DNA of 64,000 nucleotides from Croceibacterium_A sp964439725. GTDB lineage: Bacteria > Pseudomonadota > Alphaproteobacteria > Sphingomonadales > Sphingomonadaceae. The stretch covers positions 1 to 64,000 of the forward strand of contig CAYTPY010000002.1 of NCBI GenBank assembly GCA_964439725.1, read 5' to 3'. The notes beneath the pieces are model-generated. The model did not search any database. It was not told where the DNA came from and was given only the letters and a program-made list of their open reading frames with translations. This document shows, piece by piece, positions 17,464-25,858 of the stretch. Both the position numbers and the translations under genes were made by a program. Position 1 is the stretch's first letter. Each line of letters opens with the position of its first letter.

Positions 17464-19278
17464 ATGGAGGCGCTGCTCTTGCAGCTTACCGATTTCGCGA
17501 CCGCGCCCAATCTGGTGCGGTTGTTCCTCGATCGCGCGGATCTGCGGGGGGAGCGGCCGTTTCTCGTCGCCAAGCGCGGCGGCGTCTGGACCTCGCTGAG
17601 CTGGCGCGAAGCGGCCGAGCAGGTCTGCCTGCTGGCCGAAGCGCTGCGCCGGCTGGGGCTGGAGCCGGGCGACCGCGTCGTGCTGGTGTCGGAAAACCGT
17701 CCCGAATGGGCGATCGCCGATCTCGCGATCATGGCGGCCGGGTGCATCACCACCCCGGCCTATACGACCAACACCGAAGCCGATCACTTGCACATCCTCG
17801 AAAACAGCGGCGCGGCGGCGGTCATCGTCTCCACGCGCAAGCTGGCGGACAGGCTGCTGCCGGCGGTGATTCGCTCGGGCAGCGCGGCCCATGTCGTCGG
17901 CATCGAGCCGCTGCCCCCGGTGCAGAGCAGCTTCGCCTGCCACTCGTGGAGCGACTTGCTGGAAGGGGACGCCGCCGCCGCGCGTCTCGCGGTCGAGGCG
18001 CGCATCGCGCCGATCGGGCGCCGCGATCCGGCTTGCATCATCTACACCAGCGGCACCAGCGGGGCGCCGCGCGGCGTGCTGCTCCACCACGGGGCGATCC
18101 TCTGCAACGTCGACGGCGCGGCGCATATCCTGGCCGGGGACTTCGGCTGGGGCGACGAGCGGTTCCTGTCGTTCCTGCCGCTCAGCCATGCGCTCGAGCA
18201 TACCGCCGGCCTGCACCTGCCGATCGGGCTGGGGGCGGAAGTCTGGTTCGCCGAAGGGCTCGACAAGCTGGCCAGCAACATGGAGGAAACCAGCCCGACC
18301 TTCATGGTCGTGGTGCCGCGGCTGTTCGAGGTGCTGCGGGCGCGGATCATCGCGCAAGTCGAGCGGCAGGGGAAAGTCGCCGGGTTCCTGCTCGACCAGG
18401 CGCTGGCGCTTTCCGAACGGCGCGCGGCGGGCCAGCGGCGGGCGAGCGACTGGCTGGTCGAGCGGCTGCTGGAGGTGACCTTGCGGCCCAAGGTGCGCCA
18501 GCGCTTCGGCGGGCGGGTCAAGGCGCTGGTCTCGGGAGGCGCGCCGCTCAATCCCGAGGTGGGCGCGTTCTTCGAAGCGATGGGCCTGGTCATGCTCCAG
18601 GGCTACGGGCAGACCGAGGCGGCTCCGGTGGTCAGCTGCAACCATCCTTCGGCCGGGATCGACCTGTCGACGGTCGGTCCGCCGCTGCGCAACGTCGAAG
18701 TGCGGATCGCCGAGGACGGCGAGATCCTGGTGCGCGGCGAGCTGGTCATGCTCGGCTACTGGCAGAACCCGAGCGACACCGCGAAGACGGTGCGCGACGG
18801 CTGGCTCTACACCGGCGACATCGGCCACATCGACGCGGCGGGGCGGATCGTCATCACCGACCGCAAGAAGGACATCATCGTCAACGACAAAGGCGACAAC
18901 ATCGCCCCACAGAAGTTGGAGGGGATGTTAACCCTTCAAAGAGAAATAGCCCAAGCCATGGTCAGTGGGGACAAACGGCCTCACATCGTCGCGCTGATCG
19001 TACCGGACGCGGAATGGGCTTGCGCGTGGGCACAGGCCAATGACGAGGCGTTCGACTTAGCGGCACTGCAAGCTCTGCCGGCGTTCCGCAGCGCGGTGCG
19101 AGCGGCGATCGACCGGGTGAACCGCGACCTTTCTGTCATCGAAAAGGTGCGGCAGTTCGCTTTTGCGGACGAGCCCTTTACCCACGAGAACGGCGAGCTA
19201 ACCCCCAGCCTCAAGATCAAGCGCCACGCTATCCGCAACCGCTACGGCAGGCGGATCGACGGGCTCTACAAGGGCTAG
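17464..19278 (+). CDS. long-chain acyl-CoA ligase (AMP-forming)
   Basis: An adenylate-forming enzyme activating fatty acids to acyl-CoA. From the ATG at 17464 it has 604 residues; a GTG at 17413 would add 17. Motifs in order: P-loop YTSGTSGAPRGV (about 194), FLPLSHALE, GYGQTEAAP, the YTGDIGHID block, DRKKDIIVNDKGDNIAP and a C-terminal lysine in LKIKR. The reading frame is intact, but codon style changes sharply near 18,910: upstream codons end almost only in G or C, whereas TTA, CTT, CAA, AGA and ATA appear afterwards. It ends in a 4-base overlap with a convergent gene. Confidence 0.94.
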   Translation: MEALLLQLTDFATAPNLVRLFLDRADLRGERPFLVAKRGGVWTSLSWREAAEQVCLLAEALRRLGLEPGDRVVLVSENRPEWAIADLAIMAAGCITTPAYTTNTEADHLHILENSGAAAVIVSTRKLADRLLPAVIRSGSAAHVVGIEPLPPVQSSFACHSWSDLLEGDAAAARLAVEARIAPIGRRDPACIIYTSGTSGAPRGVLLHHGAILCNVDGAAHILAGDFGWGDERFLSFLPLSHALEHTAGLHLPIGLGAEVWFAEGLDKLASNMEETSPTFMVVVPRLFEVLRARIIAQVERQGKVAGFLLDQALALSERRAAGQRRASDWLVERLLEVTLRPKVRQRFGGRVKALVSGGAPLNPEVGAFFEAMGLVMLQGYGQTEAAPVVSCNHPSAGIDLSTVGPPLRNVEVRIAEDGEILVRGELVMLGYWQNPSDTAKTVRDGWLYTGDIGHIDAAGRIVITDRKKDIIVNDKGDNIAPQKLEGMLTLQREIAQAMVSGDKRPHIVALIVPDAEWACAWAQANDEAFDLAALQALPAFRSAVRAAIDRVNRDLSVIEKVRQFAFADEPFTHENGELTPSLKIKRHAIRNRYGRRIDGLYKG

Positions 19279-19802
19279 GCTGCTTCGGCCTCAACCTTTT
19301 CGGGATAGAAGCACGGCTCGCGCTCGGACCAGCCCTGCGCTGTGGCGGCGGCTTCGCTGAGCGACTGGAGCAGCATCTTGCGGCGCCCCGGCCGGATATG
19401 CGGCAGGGCGGCGGCCCCGCAGAAGGCCGGGGGCAACCATGGGCGCGCCCTGGCCCCAAGAAGTCGCTCGTAAAGAAAGCGGTACGCGGAAAAGCTGTCG
19501 AGCTTCTCTTGGGCGAGATCGTGAGCTGTTACGCGGAGCAGCCGGCCCATGAAGTCCTGAAGGCCCTCCAACGAGGTAGCGCAAGGCACGCTGTCGCGCA
19601 GCCCGCGCAGTTCGCGATAGGCGAGGTATTGCTGGCGAATCGAGGCCTTATCGTCAAGGTCGCTCGCCCACAGCTTGAAGGCATCGCCGCGGCCCAATCC
19701 AATATCGAGCCCACGTTCGATGAACAGTTGCTCCGCTTCAGTGAAGCTAGCGAACTCGCGCAGCTCCGAGATAGTCAACGATGCAGTTCCGGTCTTGGCC
19801 AT
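19275..19802 (-). CDS. hypothetical protein, 175 residues
   Basis: No family recognised. The protein is soluble, with alternating charged and hydrophobic residues that suggest helices (SELREFASFTEAEQLFIERG, RQQYLAYRELRGLRDSV). No signal peptide, metal-binding cluster or repeat. The start ATG has a GGAG seven bases upstream, supporting translation. It overlaps the acyl-CoA ligase stop by 4 bases on the opposite strand. A CtrA-like site lies 41-56 bases upstream of the start. Confidence 0.65.
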   Translation of the reverse strand: MAKTGTASLTISELREFASFTEAEQLFIERGLDIGLGRGDAFKLWASDLDDKASIRQQYLAYRELRGLRDSVPCATSLEGLQDFMGRLLRVTAHDLAQEKLDSFSAYRFLYERLLGARARPWLPPAFCGAAALPHIRPGRRKMLLQSLSEAAATAQGWSEREPCFYPEKVEAEAA

Positions 19803-19842
19803 AACAGCGCTCCATGATCAGGAGGAATGTCGCCGAACTTGG

Positions 19843-19858
19843 TTAACGACGGGTCAAC
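19843..19858. promoter_or_regulatory. CtrA-like site upstream of hypothetical gene
   Basis: TTAA-N7-TCAAC, one mismatch from the alphaproteobacterial CtrA consensus TTAA-N7-TTAAC, in the 76-base gap between the hypothetical gene and thiSG. Read on the minus strand it overlaps a TTGAC -35-like element. Consensus match only. Confidence 0.3.
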
Positions 19859-19878
19859 GTGACTAGGAAGCGGCTCGG

Positions 19879-20865
19879 TTAAATCAGACCGGCAAGGGGA
19901 CTGCTCGGGTCGGCGTATTTGCGCGTCGACATGCGCCCTGCAAGGTAAGCGTCACGCCCTGCCTCGACCGCCAGCTTCATCGCACGCGCCATACGGATCG
20001 GATCCTTTGCTTCGGCGATGGCTGTGTTCATCAGCACGCCGTCGCAGCCGAGCTCCATCGCGATCGCTGCATCGCTCGCGGTGCCCACCCCGGCATCGAC
20101 GAGGACGGGAACTCCCGCTCCTTCCACGATTAGGCGAATTGTCACCCGGTTCTGGATGCCGAGGCCCGAGCCGATGGGCGCGCCCAGCGGCATGATCGCA
20201 ACGGCGCCAGCATCCTCGAGTTGCTTCGCGGCGATCGGATCGTCCGTACAATAGACCATGGGTTTGAAGCCTTCCGCCACCAGCACCTCGGTAGCACGAA
20301 GCGTCTCACGCATATCGGGATAGAGCGTGCGCGCTTCCCCAAGCACCTCGAGCTTCACGAGCTCCCAACCGCCAGCCTCCCGGGCGAGGCGCAGAGTGCG
20401 GACGGCTTCGTCGGCAGTAAAGCAGCCGGCGGTGTTAGGAAGATAAGTCACCTTCTTCGGGTCGATAAAGTCGGTGAGCATCGGCTGGTTTAGATCGGAC
20501 ACGTTGACGCGTCGCACCGCCACCGTGACGATCTCTGCGCCGCTCGCCTCCAGCGCAGCGGCGTTCTGCGCGAAATCCTTGTACTTGCCGGTGCCCACGA
20601 TCAGGCGTGAGTGGAACGTGTGGCCCGCCACCGACCAGGTGTCGGCTCTCGGACCGTTGCCACCGCCAACGAAGTGCACGATCTCCAGCACGTCGCCTTC
20701 AGCCAGCTTTGCCTCCCCAAGCGTCGACCGGGGGGCAATCACGCCGTTGTGCTCGACTGCCACTTTTTCAGGTTGCAGGCCGAGCTCGGCGACTAGTTCG
20801 GCGATGGTGCCGGCGGCGGAACGACGTGGATCGCCGTTGATGGTCAGGTTGATATGCGCTGTCAT
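19879..20865 (-). CDS. thiG: ThiS-ThiG fusion: sulfur carrier plus thiazole synthase
   Basis: One 328-residue frame joins two thiamine proteins. Residues 1-69 are ThiS-like (INLTINGDPRRSA, VAVEHNGVIAPRS, ending LEIVHFVGGG). Residues about 76-328 are ThiG: VGTGKYKDF, VAVRRVNV, the imine-forming lysine in VKLEVLGEARTLYPD, YCTDDP, PLGAPIGSGLGIQN and DAGVGTASDAA. Thiazole synthase condenses DXP, dehydroglycine and ThiS-thiocarboxylate. In stand-alone ThiS the GG is the C-terminus; here it is internal and followed by NGPRADTW, so either cleavage or a modified mechanism is needed. It follows the MerC-like gene on the same strand after 19 bases. Confidence 0.95.
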   Translation of the reverse strand: MTAHINLTINGDPRRSAAGTIAELVAELGLQPEKVAVEHNGVIAPRSTLGEAKLAEGDVLEIVHFVGGGNGPRADTWSVAGHTFHSRLIVGTGKYKDFAQNAAALEASGAEIVTVAVRRVNVSDLNQPMLTDFIDPKKVTYLPNTAGCFTADEAVRTLRLAREAGGWELVKLEVLGEARTLYPDMRETLRATEVLVAEGFKPMVYCTDDPIAAKQLEDAGAVAIMPLGAPIGSGLGIQNRVTIRLIVEGAGVPVLVDAGVGTASDAAIAMELGCDGVLMNTAIAEAKDPIRMARAMKLAVEAGRDAYLAGRMSTRKYADPSSPLAGLI

Positions 20866-20884
20866 GGCCGCTGCGAGATAGCGG

Positions 20885-21265
20885 TTAGCGCGCTCCGCGC
20901 AAGTTGAGGAGGTGTCCGGCGCCTACCAGCGTAACGCCGATGATCGTCAGGACGGCTTCCTCGATGCCGTGTCCGACCGCGAGAGCTCCGCCCATGAAAC
21001 TGAGGCCGGTCATCGCCACCACGAACGGAAGCGCGCGCCGATGCCTGAGAGCACCGACACCGATCGCCACGCCCGCGATGACCGTCGCTAGGGCAAGACC
21101 GGCCCGGTGGATGGCCGGATCGAGCCAAAGGCTTCCACCTAGACCGAGGCCTGCGACGATCGCTATTCCGAGAACGCAGTGCAAGGCACAGAGCCCCGAG
21201 AGGAGCAATCCCGCACGATCGAGTCGACTGCGAATCAAGGGCGGAGAGAAGTCCATGCAAGCCAT
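20885..21265 (-). CDS. MerC-like small membrane protein
   Basis: A 126-residue integral membrane protein with about four hydrophobic segments. The first contains LLSGLCALHCVLG, the Cys-containing motif of MerC-domain proteins, which in mercury operons carry metal inward. There is no mer operon here, so the substrate is unknown. ATG at 21265 or 21256. It is probably co-transcribed with thiSG and diverges from ctaA across an 84-base AT-richer gap. Confidence 0.75.
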   Translation of the reverse strand: MACMDFSPPLIRSRLDRAGLLLSGLCALHCVLGIAIVAGLGLGGSLWLDPAIHRAGLALATVIAGVAIGVGALRHRRALPFVVAMTGLSFMGGALAVGHGIEEAVLTIIGVTLVGAGHLLNLRGAR

Positions 21266-21349
21266 CTATGTAACTATATAACGTCGCGCAAGTCAGCAGG
21301 TTCCGTGCTGGGGTTGCGCTTTAGCGGGGTACAGCGCAGGGAAGCTCCC

Positions 21350-22411
21350 ATGGTCGCAGAGACGGGCACGATGGCACGAAACAGCTCCCTCCATGATACA
21401 CGCATACGGCCGCTGGCGTTGGCACGCTGGCTCTTGTCGGTCGCGGTGCTGGTTGTCCTGATCGTCGCGGTCGGGGGTATCACCCGGCTTACCGAAAGCG
21501 GCTTGTCGATTACCGAGTGGAAGCCAGTGACAGGCGCGTTGCCACCACTCTCCGAAGAGCAGTGGGAGGCCGAGTTCGAACTGTACAAGCGCACTCCCGA
21601 ATACCGGAATGTCACAGGGCCCGCGGGCATGACGCTGGACGATTTCCAATTTATCTATTTTTGGGAATGGTTTCACCGCTTGGTCGGGCGGGTGATCGGC
21701 CTCGCGTTCGCGTTACCGTTGGCCTGGTACTGGGCGAAAGGAGCGATCCCGAGGGGTTACAAGCCGCGCCTCGTTGGCCTGCTGGCGCTTGGCGGCCTCC
21801 AAGGCGCCTTCGGCTGGTTTATGGTGCAGTCCGGGTTATCGGGCGAGCGCACCGACGTCAGCCATTTCTGGCTTTCAATTCACCTGCTGACCGCGCTCCT
21901 GACCTTGGCTCTCCTAGTTTGGACGGCGCTCGACATGCTTAGGCTGCACCGGAACCCTAGTGCGCGGCCAGCGCGGTTTACAGGGTTCTCCGCAGTCGTC
22001 GCGGGCGTCCTGTTCATTCAGCTTTTGCTTGGCGCCTGGGTTGCGGGCCTCAACGCCGGCCATGCCTCCGACACTTGGCCGCTGATGCAAGGCCGGCTGA
22101 TACCCGAAGTCGACTGGTCGCGCGGCATCGGTTGGGCCTTCACGCACGATCCTTTTCTCCTCCATTTCCTGCACCGGTGGTGGGCCTGGGTGGCTTTTGC
22201 CGCGCTGCTGGTACTAGCCTCGCGGGTTCGAAGCCGCGACCCACGGGCTTCAATTGCCATACATGGCACCTTGGGAGCGCAGATCGTCCTGGGTATTGCG
22301 ACGGTGCTGAGCGCGGTGAACCTAGAGCTTGCCACAATGCATCAACTGGTAGGGGCCCTGCTGGTCGCCGCAACAGCGTGGGCCGCGCATGCCCAAGGGC
22401 GCGCGGCTTGA
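21350..22411 (+). CDS. ctaA: heme A synthase (COX15/CtaA)
   Basis: Oxidises the C8 methyl of heme O to give heme A for cytochrome oxidase. The 353-residue membrane protein has about eight transmembrane segments. Heme-ligand histidines sit in FWEWFHRLVGRVIG, SIHLLTALL, HFLHRWWAW and TMHQLVGAL. The first segment is followed by GGITRLTESGLSI, a family hallmark, and GAWVAGLNAG occurs in the second half. ATG at 21350 has AGGGAAG six bases upstream. The stop overlaps the TTG start of cutA. Confidence 0.97.
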   Translation: MVAETGTMARNSSLHDTRIRPLALARWLLSVAVLVVLIVAVGGITRLTESGLSITEWKPVTGALPPLSEEQWEAEFELYKRTPEYRNVTGPAGMTLDDFQFIYFWEWFHRLVGRVIGLAFALPLAWYWAKGAIPRGYKPRLVGLLALGGLQGAFGWFMVQSGLSGERTDVSHFWLSIHLLTALLTLALLVWTALDMLRLHRNPSARPARFTGFSAVVAGVLFIQLLLGAWVAGLNAGHASDTWPLMQGRLIPEVDWSRGIGWAFTHDPFLLHFLHRWWAWVAFAALLVLASRVRSRDPRASIAIHGTLGAQIVLGIATVLSAVNLELATMHQLVGALLVAATAWAAHAQGRAA

Positions 22412-22716
22412 GCGCGCTGATTTGGTCTCCATTCGCTGACGAAGAAAGCGCAGCAACCGCGGCTTCAACACTGCTTGACGAGGGCCTGATCGCGTGCGCC
22501 AACATCCTGCCGGCCGTGCGCTCACTCTATGTCTGGAACGGTGAACGAGGCGAGGCGGCGGAAGTGGGCGCGCTGTTCAAGACCGACGCCGCACTACTCG
22601 AAGGCGCAACGGCAAGACTCGCGGAAATCCATCCTTACGAGGCTCCTGCGGTAGTCGGATGGCGGGTCGATACCGCCGCAGATGCGACGCGGCAGTGGCT
22701 GGGATCGCTGGTCTAG
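22408..22716 (+). CDS. cutA: CutA1-type divalent cation tolerance protein
   Basis: A 102-residue trimeric small protein of the CutA1 family, linked to copper/divalent ion tolerance though its biochemistry is unsettled. Matches: DEESAATAASTLLDEGLIACANILP, with the conserved ACxNI core, then VRSLYVWNGE, ALFKTDA and EIHPYEAPAVVGW. The start is a TTG at 22408 that overlaps the ctaA stop as TTGA; it is the only start placing the family N-terminus correctly, so translation probably depends on coupling to ctaA. Confidence 0.93.
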   Translation: MSALIWSPFADEESAATAASTLLDEGLIACANILPAVRSLYVWNGERGEAAEVGALFKTDAALLEGATARLAEIHPYEAPAVVGWRVDTAADATRQWLGSLV

Positions 22717-22721
22717 TTGCC

Positions 22722-22741
22722 GGCGGTATCATTATACCGCC
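22722..22741. terminator. hairpin after cutA
   Basis: Perfect 8-base stem GGCGGTAT/ATACCGCC around CATT, six bases after the cutA stop and upstream of rplM. There is no T-run, so it may be an imperfect terminator or an element of the rplM leader. Confidence 0.35.
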
Positions 22742-22856
22742 CCGCTAAGCCGCAGATTTGCTTGACTTCACTGCCTGATGGCGACAAATGCGCGGCTCCA
22801 CGTGGGCCGAGCGAATCGGCTCCACGCCTGTGTTTCATCAACAAGGTACAAGCGCC

Positions 22857-23336
22857 ATGAAGGCCCTCAGCAAGATCACCCGGTCTATCAAGCCGGCCGA
22901 GGTCGAGAAGAAGTGGCATCTGATCGATGCCGAGGGGCTGGTCGTCGGCCGCCTCGCCGTGATCGTCGCCAATCTCCTGCGCGGCAAGCACAAGCCGAGC
23001 TTCACTCCGCATGTCGATTGCGGCGACCACGTCGTCGTGATCAACGTCGACAAGGTCGCGTTCACCGGCAACAAGCGGGACGAGAAGACCTATTACAAGC
23101 ACACCGGTTATGCCGGCGGCATCAAGGCGATCACCGCTGACAAGGTGCTGGACGGCCGCTTCCCCGAGCGCGTGCTCGAGAAGGCTGTCGAGCGCATGAT
23201 CCCGCGCGGCCCGCTGGGCCGTCAGCAGATGAAGGCGCTGCACCTCTACGCCGGCACCGAGCACCCACACGGGGGAACCCAGCCTGAAGTGCTCGATGTC
23301 GCTTCGCTCAATCGCAAGAACAAGGCTGCCGCATAA
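22857..23336 (+). CDS. rplM: 50S ribosomal protein L13
   Basis: A 159-residue large-subunit protein. Motifs: KWHLIDAEGLVVGRLA, LLRGKHKPSFTPHVDCGD, VVVINVDKVAFTGNK, and RMIPRGPLGRQQMKALHLYAG. The ATG at 22857 starts the L13 sequence; the frame is open further up without family similarity. It directly precedes rpsI with a TAATG overlap, the normal bacterial rplM-rpsI operon. Confidence 0.99.
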   Translation: MKALSKITRSIKPAEVEKKWHLIDAEGLVVGRLAVIVANLLRGKHKPSFTPHVDCGDHVVVINVDKVAFTGNKRDEKTYYKHTGYAGGIKAITADKVLDGRFPERVLEKAVERMIPRGPLGRQQMKALHLYAGTEHPHGGTQPEVLDVASLNRKNKAAA

Positions 23337-23863
23337 TGGCTACCGAACAGAACACCGAAACCGTCACCGATCTGGCCGATCTGGGCGCGATTGCCGGCGC
23401 TGCCGCTGCCGCACCAGCTGGTGAGACCGCGCCCCCTTCGACTCCCGCGGTGCTGCGCGAACAGGAACTTGACGCGCAGGGCCGCGCTTACGCCACCGGC
23501 CGCCGCAAGGATGCCGTTGCCCGTGTCTGGCTGAAGCCCGGTACCGGCAAGGTCATCGTCAACGGCCGGGAGCAAGAGGTCTATTTCGCCCGTCCGACCT
23601 TGCGGTTGGTCATCAACCAGCCCTTCCAGATCGCCGAACGTGAAGGTCAGTACGACGTCATCTGCACCGTCAAGGGCGGCGGGCTTTCCGGTCAAGCGGG
23701 CGCGGTGAAGCACGGCATCAGCCAAGCGCTATCCAAGTACGAGCCGGCGCTGCGCAGCACGGTGAAGGCGGCCGGGTTCCTGACCCGCGATAGCCGCGTC
23801 GTCGAGCGTAAAAAGTACGGCCGGGCGAAGGCTCGCCGCAGCTTCCAGTTCTCGAAGCGCTAA
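23336..23863 (+). CDS. rpsI: 30S ribosomal protein S9
   Basis: A 175-residue small-subunit protein. The conserved part begins near residue 51 (YATGRRKDAVARVWLKPG) and ends in the Arg/Lys-rich tail GRAKARRSFQFSKR that reaches the decoding region. The first 45 or so residues are an Ala/Glu/Thr-rich extension seen in alphaproteobacterial S9. The start overlaps the rplM stop, and a strong intrinsic terminator follows 22 bases after the stop. Confidence 0.99.
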   Translation: MATEQNTETVTDLADLGAIAGAAAAAPAGETAPPSTPAVLREQELDAQGRAYATGRRKDAVARVWLKPGTGKVIVNGREQEVYFARPTLRLVINQPFQIAEREGQYDVICTVKGGGLSGQAGAVKHGISQALSKYEPALRSTVKAAGFLTRDSRVVERKKYGRAKARRSFQFSKR

Positions 23864-23885
23864 GGGTTCGAACCCCGAAATCTAC

Positions 23886-23915
23886 AAAGGGCGGCCTTGT
23901 TGGGCCGCCCTTTTT
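23886..23915 (+). terminator. rho-independent terminator of rplM-rpsI
   Basis: GGGCGGCC and GGCCGCCC form an 8-base GC stem around a TTGTTG loop. An A-run precedes the stem and TTTTT follows it. Textbook intrinsic terminator just after rpsI. Confidence 0.92.
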
Positions 23916-24009
23916 AGTTGGAGGCCGGCGGGAGTGGGAATTTCTCAACCTTCGAGCGCTACCGATGCGCCTCCGCCTCGGTGCCACTCACCGGGCATGG
24001 ACGTGAACC

Positions 24010-25038
24010 ATGACGAAGTTGTTCATCACCATCGACACGGAATACGAGGCGGGCTTTACGATGCGCCGCGGTCGCGATTCCCGCCAGGAGAACTACCGGC
24101 GTTCGATCGAATGCATGACCGACAGAGGCGCTGTCGGGGTCACCTACCAGCTGGACGTCTTGGACCGGTTCGACCTGAAGGCAGTATTCTTCGTCGATCC
24201 GATGCCAGCCTTGATATGGGGTGTAGCTGCGATCGAAGACATCGTCGGTCCCATTATCGAACGTGGTCACGACGTCCAACTTCACCTTCATCCCGAATGG
24301 CTAGCCCTTGCTGGAACGAACAATCTGCTTCCCGGCCGCACCGGCGCCAACATGAAAGATTTCACCTTCGACGAGCAATGTGTGCTGATCGACTACGCGG
24401 CTGCCACGCTGGCCGCCGCCGGCGCTCCGGCGCCGATCGCTTTTCGTGCCGGCAACTACGGCGCGAACGATGATACCCTTCGAGCTCTCGCAGCGCTCGG
24501 GTTGGCCTATGACAGCAGCCACTGCCCGGGCATTGTCGACTCTGCTTGCAAGATCAGCCTTGGTCCAGATGATCGGCACCCAATCGAGTATTGCGGGGTC
24601 ATCGAGGTCCCCACCGGTTGCATTGGTGGTCCCGGTGGCCTCCGCCATGCCCAACTCACTGCTTTGTCCGTACGCGAGTTGCTTGCCGCTTTGCAGCACG
24701 CGCGGAATCATCGAATCGCCGATTTCACGTTAGTATCTCACAGCTTCGAACTGCTGAGCCGAGACCGCACCCGGACCAACCGGATCGTGAAGCGGAGGTT
24801 TGAACGCTTTTGCGAAGGGGTCTCCGCCATTGATGGTCTGACTACAGCGACTTACGCAACGATGCCGCCGGCTATCTCGCTGGCGGCAGGGCCTCGGCCG
24901 GTGCTGCCCTTCAACGGGGCCCGGACCGCACTGCGGATAGCCGAACAAGCCGTCGTCAATGCACTCTACGGCGAACCGCGGGCTCGGATGGGCGTGCCGA
25001 TCAATGCACCGGCGGATCGGTGCGCGGCACCTGGTTGA
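24010..25038 (+). CDS. polysaccharide deacetylase-like protein (NodB fold)
   Basis: A 342-residue cytoplasmic-looking protein with carbohydrate esterase 4 features. The N-terminus KLFITIDTE carries the metal/catalytic aspartate pair, HDVQLHLHPEW contains the HxxxH metal motif, and FRAGNYGANDDTL matches the RxGNYG-type motif. The rest is family-like up to about residue 260, with TLVSHSFELL as the last motif. No signal peptide, so the target is probably a nucleotide- or lipid-linked sugar rather than finished wall polymer. Its last 38 bases overlap the convergent phosphoesterase gene. Confidence 0.8.
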   Translation: MTKLFITIDTEYEAGFTMRRGRDSRQENYRRSIECMTDRGAVGVTYQLDVLDRFDLKAVFFVDPMPALIWGVAAIEDIVGPIIERGHDVQLHLHPEWLALAGTNNLLPGRTGANMKDFTFDEQCVLIDYAAATLAAAGAPAPIAFRAGNYGANDDTLRALAALGLAYDSSHCPGIVDSACKISLGPDDRHPIEYCGVIEVPTGCIGGPGGLRHAQLTALSVRELLAALQHARNHRIADFTLVSHSFELLSRDRTRTNRIVKRRFERFCEGVSAIDGLTTATYATMPPAISLAAGPRPVLPFNGARTALRIAEQAVVNALYGEPRARMGVPINAPADRCAAPG

Positions 25039-25858
25039 CTGGCGCCACCGGCTCGCCGGGTTCGCGTGGCGGCAGGGCGTTCTCGGGCACATCGTCGATC
25101 TGCATTGCTTCTGTCGGCACTTCGTCGAGGTTGCGGGCCAGGACCTTTAGAGACGCACCGTCCCAGGTGATCTCGTTGAAGCTAGGTGGGGTCGATCGTA
25201 CCCGCTGCGACAGCGTGCCCGCGCCTATCATCCGAACCGGGCCATTGTCGGTCTCTTCGACAAGATCGAACGGGTCATGCACGTGGCCGCTCAACACTCC
25301 GAGTACCCGTCTTTGGGCGAGTTCACACAGCGCCTTGTAGCCGTTGGCGGTGAGCGCAGTGCCCTTGGTGCCTACTTCGCGTAGCGGGTGATGCACGGTG
25401 ACCAGCGCCTTCGTGCCTTCCGGCAGGTCATCGAGCGCGGTCAGGCACTTCCGCAACGCCGAACGGCTGACCCATCCCTTCGACCAGTTGAGCCGCGGTT
25501 GCGCCCGCACCGCCGTCTTGAGCGGCACGATGGCCAGTCCCGGAAGGTCGATTTCTCGCTGAATAAGGTTCTGAATACCCTGAAAACGCCGATAGGGCGC
25601 GAAGAAGCGCTCGATCGGGTTGAAGTAAGGCATGTCGTGATTCCCGATCTCCACCGTAACCGGCACGTCGAGCGACTGGATCCAATGACAAGCGGCTGCA
25701 TATTCGCGCCGCCGCGCCCGCATCGTGAGGTCGCCGGTAATCGCCACCGCGGCAGGCCGCTGTTCGGCAATCTCCTGCTTCACCCAGTCGAGCGCCTTGT
25801 TATCCTCGAGCCCGAAATGAATGTCGCTTAAATGGAAAAGTTTGGTTTCAGTCGCCAT
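25001..25858 (-). CDS. metallophosphoesterase family protein
   Basis: A 285-residue calcineurin-like phosphoesterase. The dinuclear metal motifs are in order: LSDIHFG, AITGDLTMRARRREY, EIGNHDMPYF, TVHHPL and LSGHVHDPFD. This is the 3',5'-cyclic-nucleotide/lipid phosphoesterase type; the substrate is unknown. Its start overlaps the stop of the upstream lipid kinase by 11 bases, so the two are likely co-translated and may act on related phospho-lipids. Confidence 0.9.
   Translation of the reverse strand: MATETKLFHLSDIHFGLEDNKALDWVKQEIAEQRPAAVAITGDLTMRARRREYAAACHWIQSLDVPVTVEIGNHDMPYFNPIERFFAPYRRFQGIQNLIQREIDLPGLAIVPLKTAVRAQPRLNWSKGWVSRSALRKCLTALDDLPEGTKALVTVHHPLREVGTKGTALTANGYKALCELAQRRVLGVLSGHVHDPFDLVEETDNGPVRMIGAGTLSQRVRSTPPSFNEITWDGASLKVLARNLDEVPTEAMQIDDVPENALPPREPGEPVAPVNQVPRTDPPVH

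Noticed and set aside
17347..18828. Minus-strand 493-residue frame opposite the acyl-CoA ligase
   Set aside because: Composition dominated by Arg, His, Gln and Pro; no domain; lies wholly within a well-supported gene.
21266..21349. Possible TPP riboswitch for the merC-like/thiSG operon
   Set aside because: The 84-base gap has no THI-box sequence (no CTGAGA or similar core) and is too short to hold the full element with a promoter.
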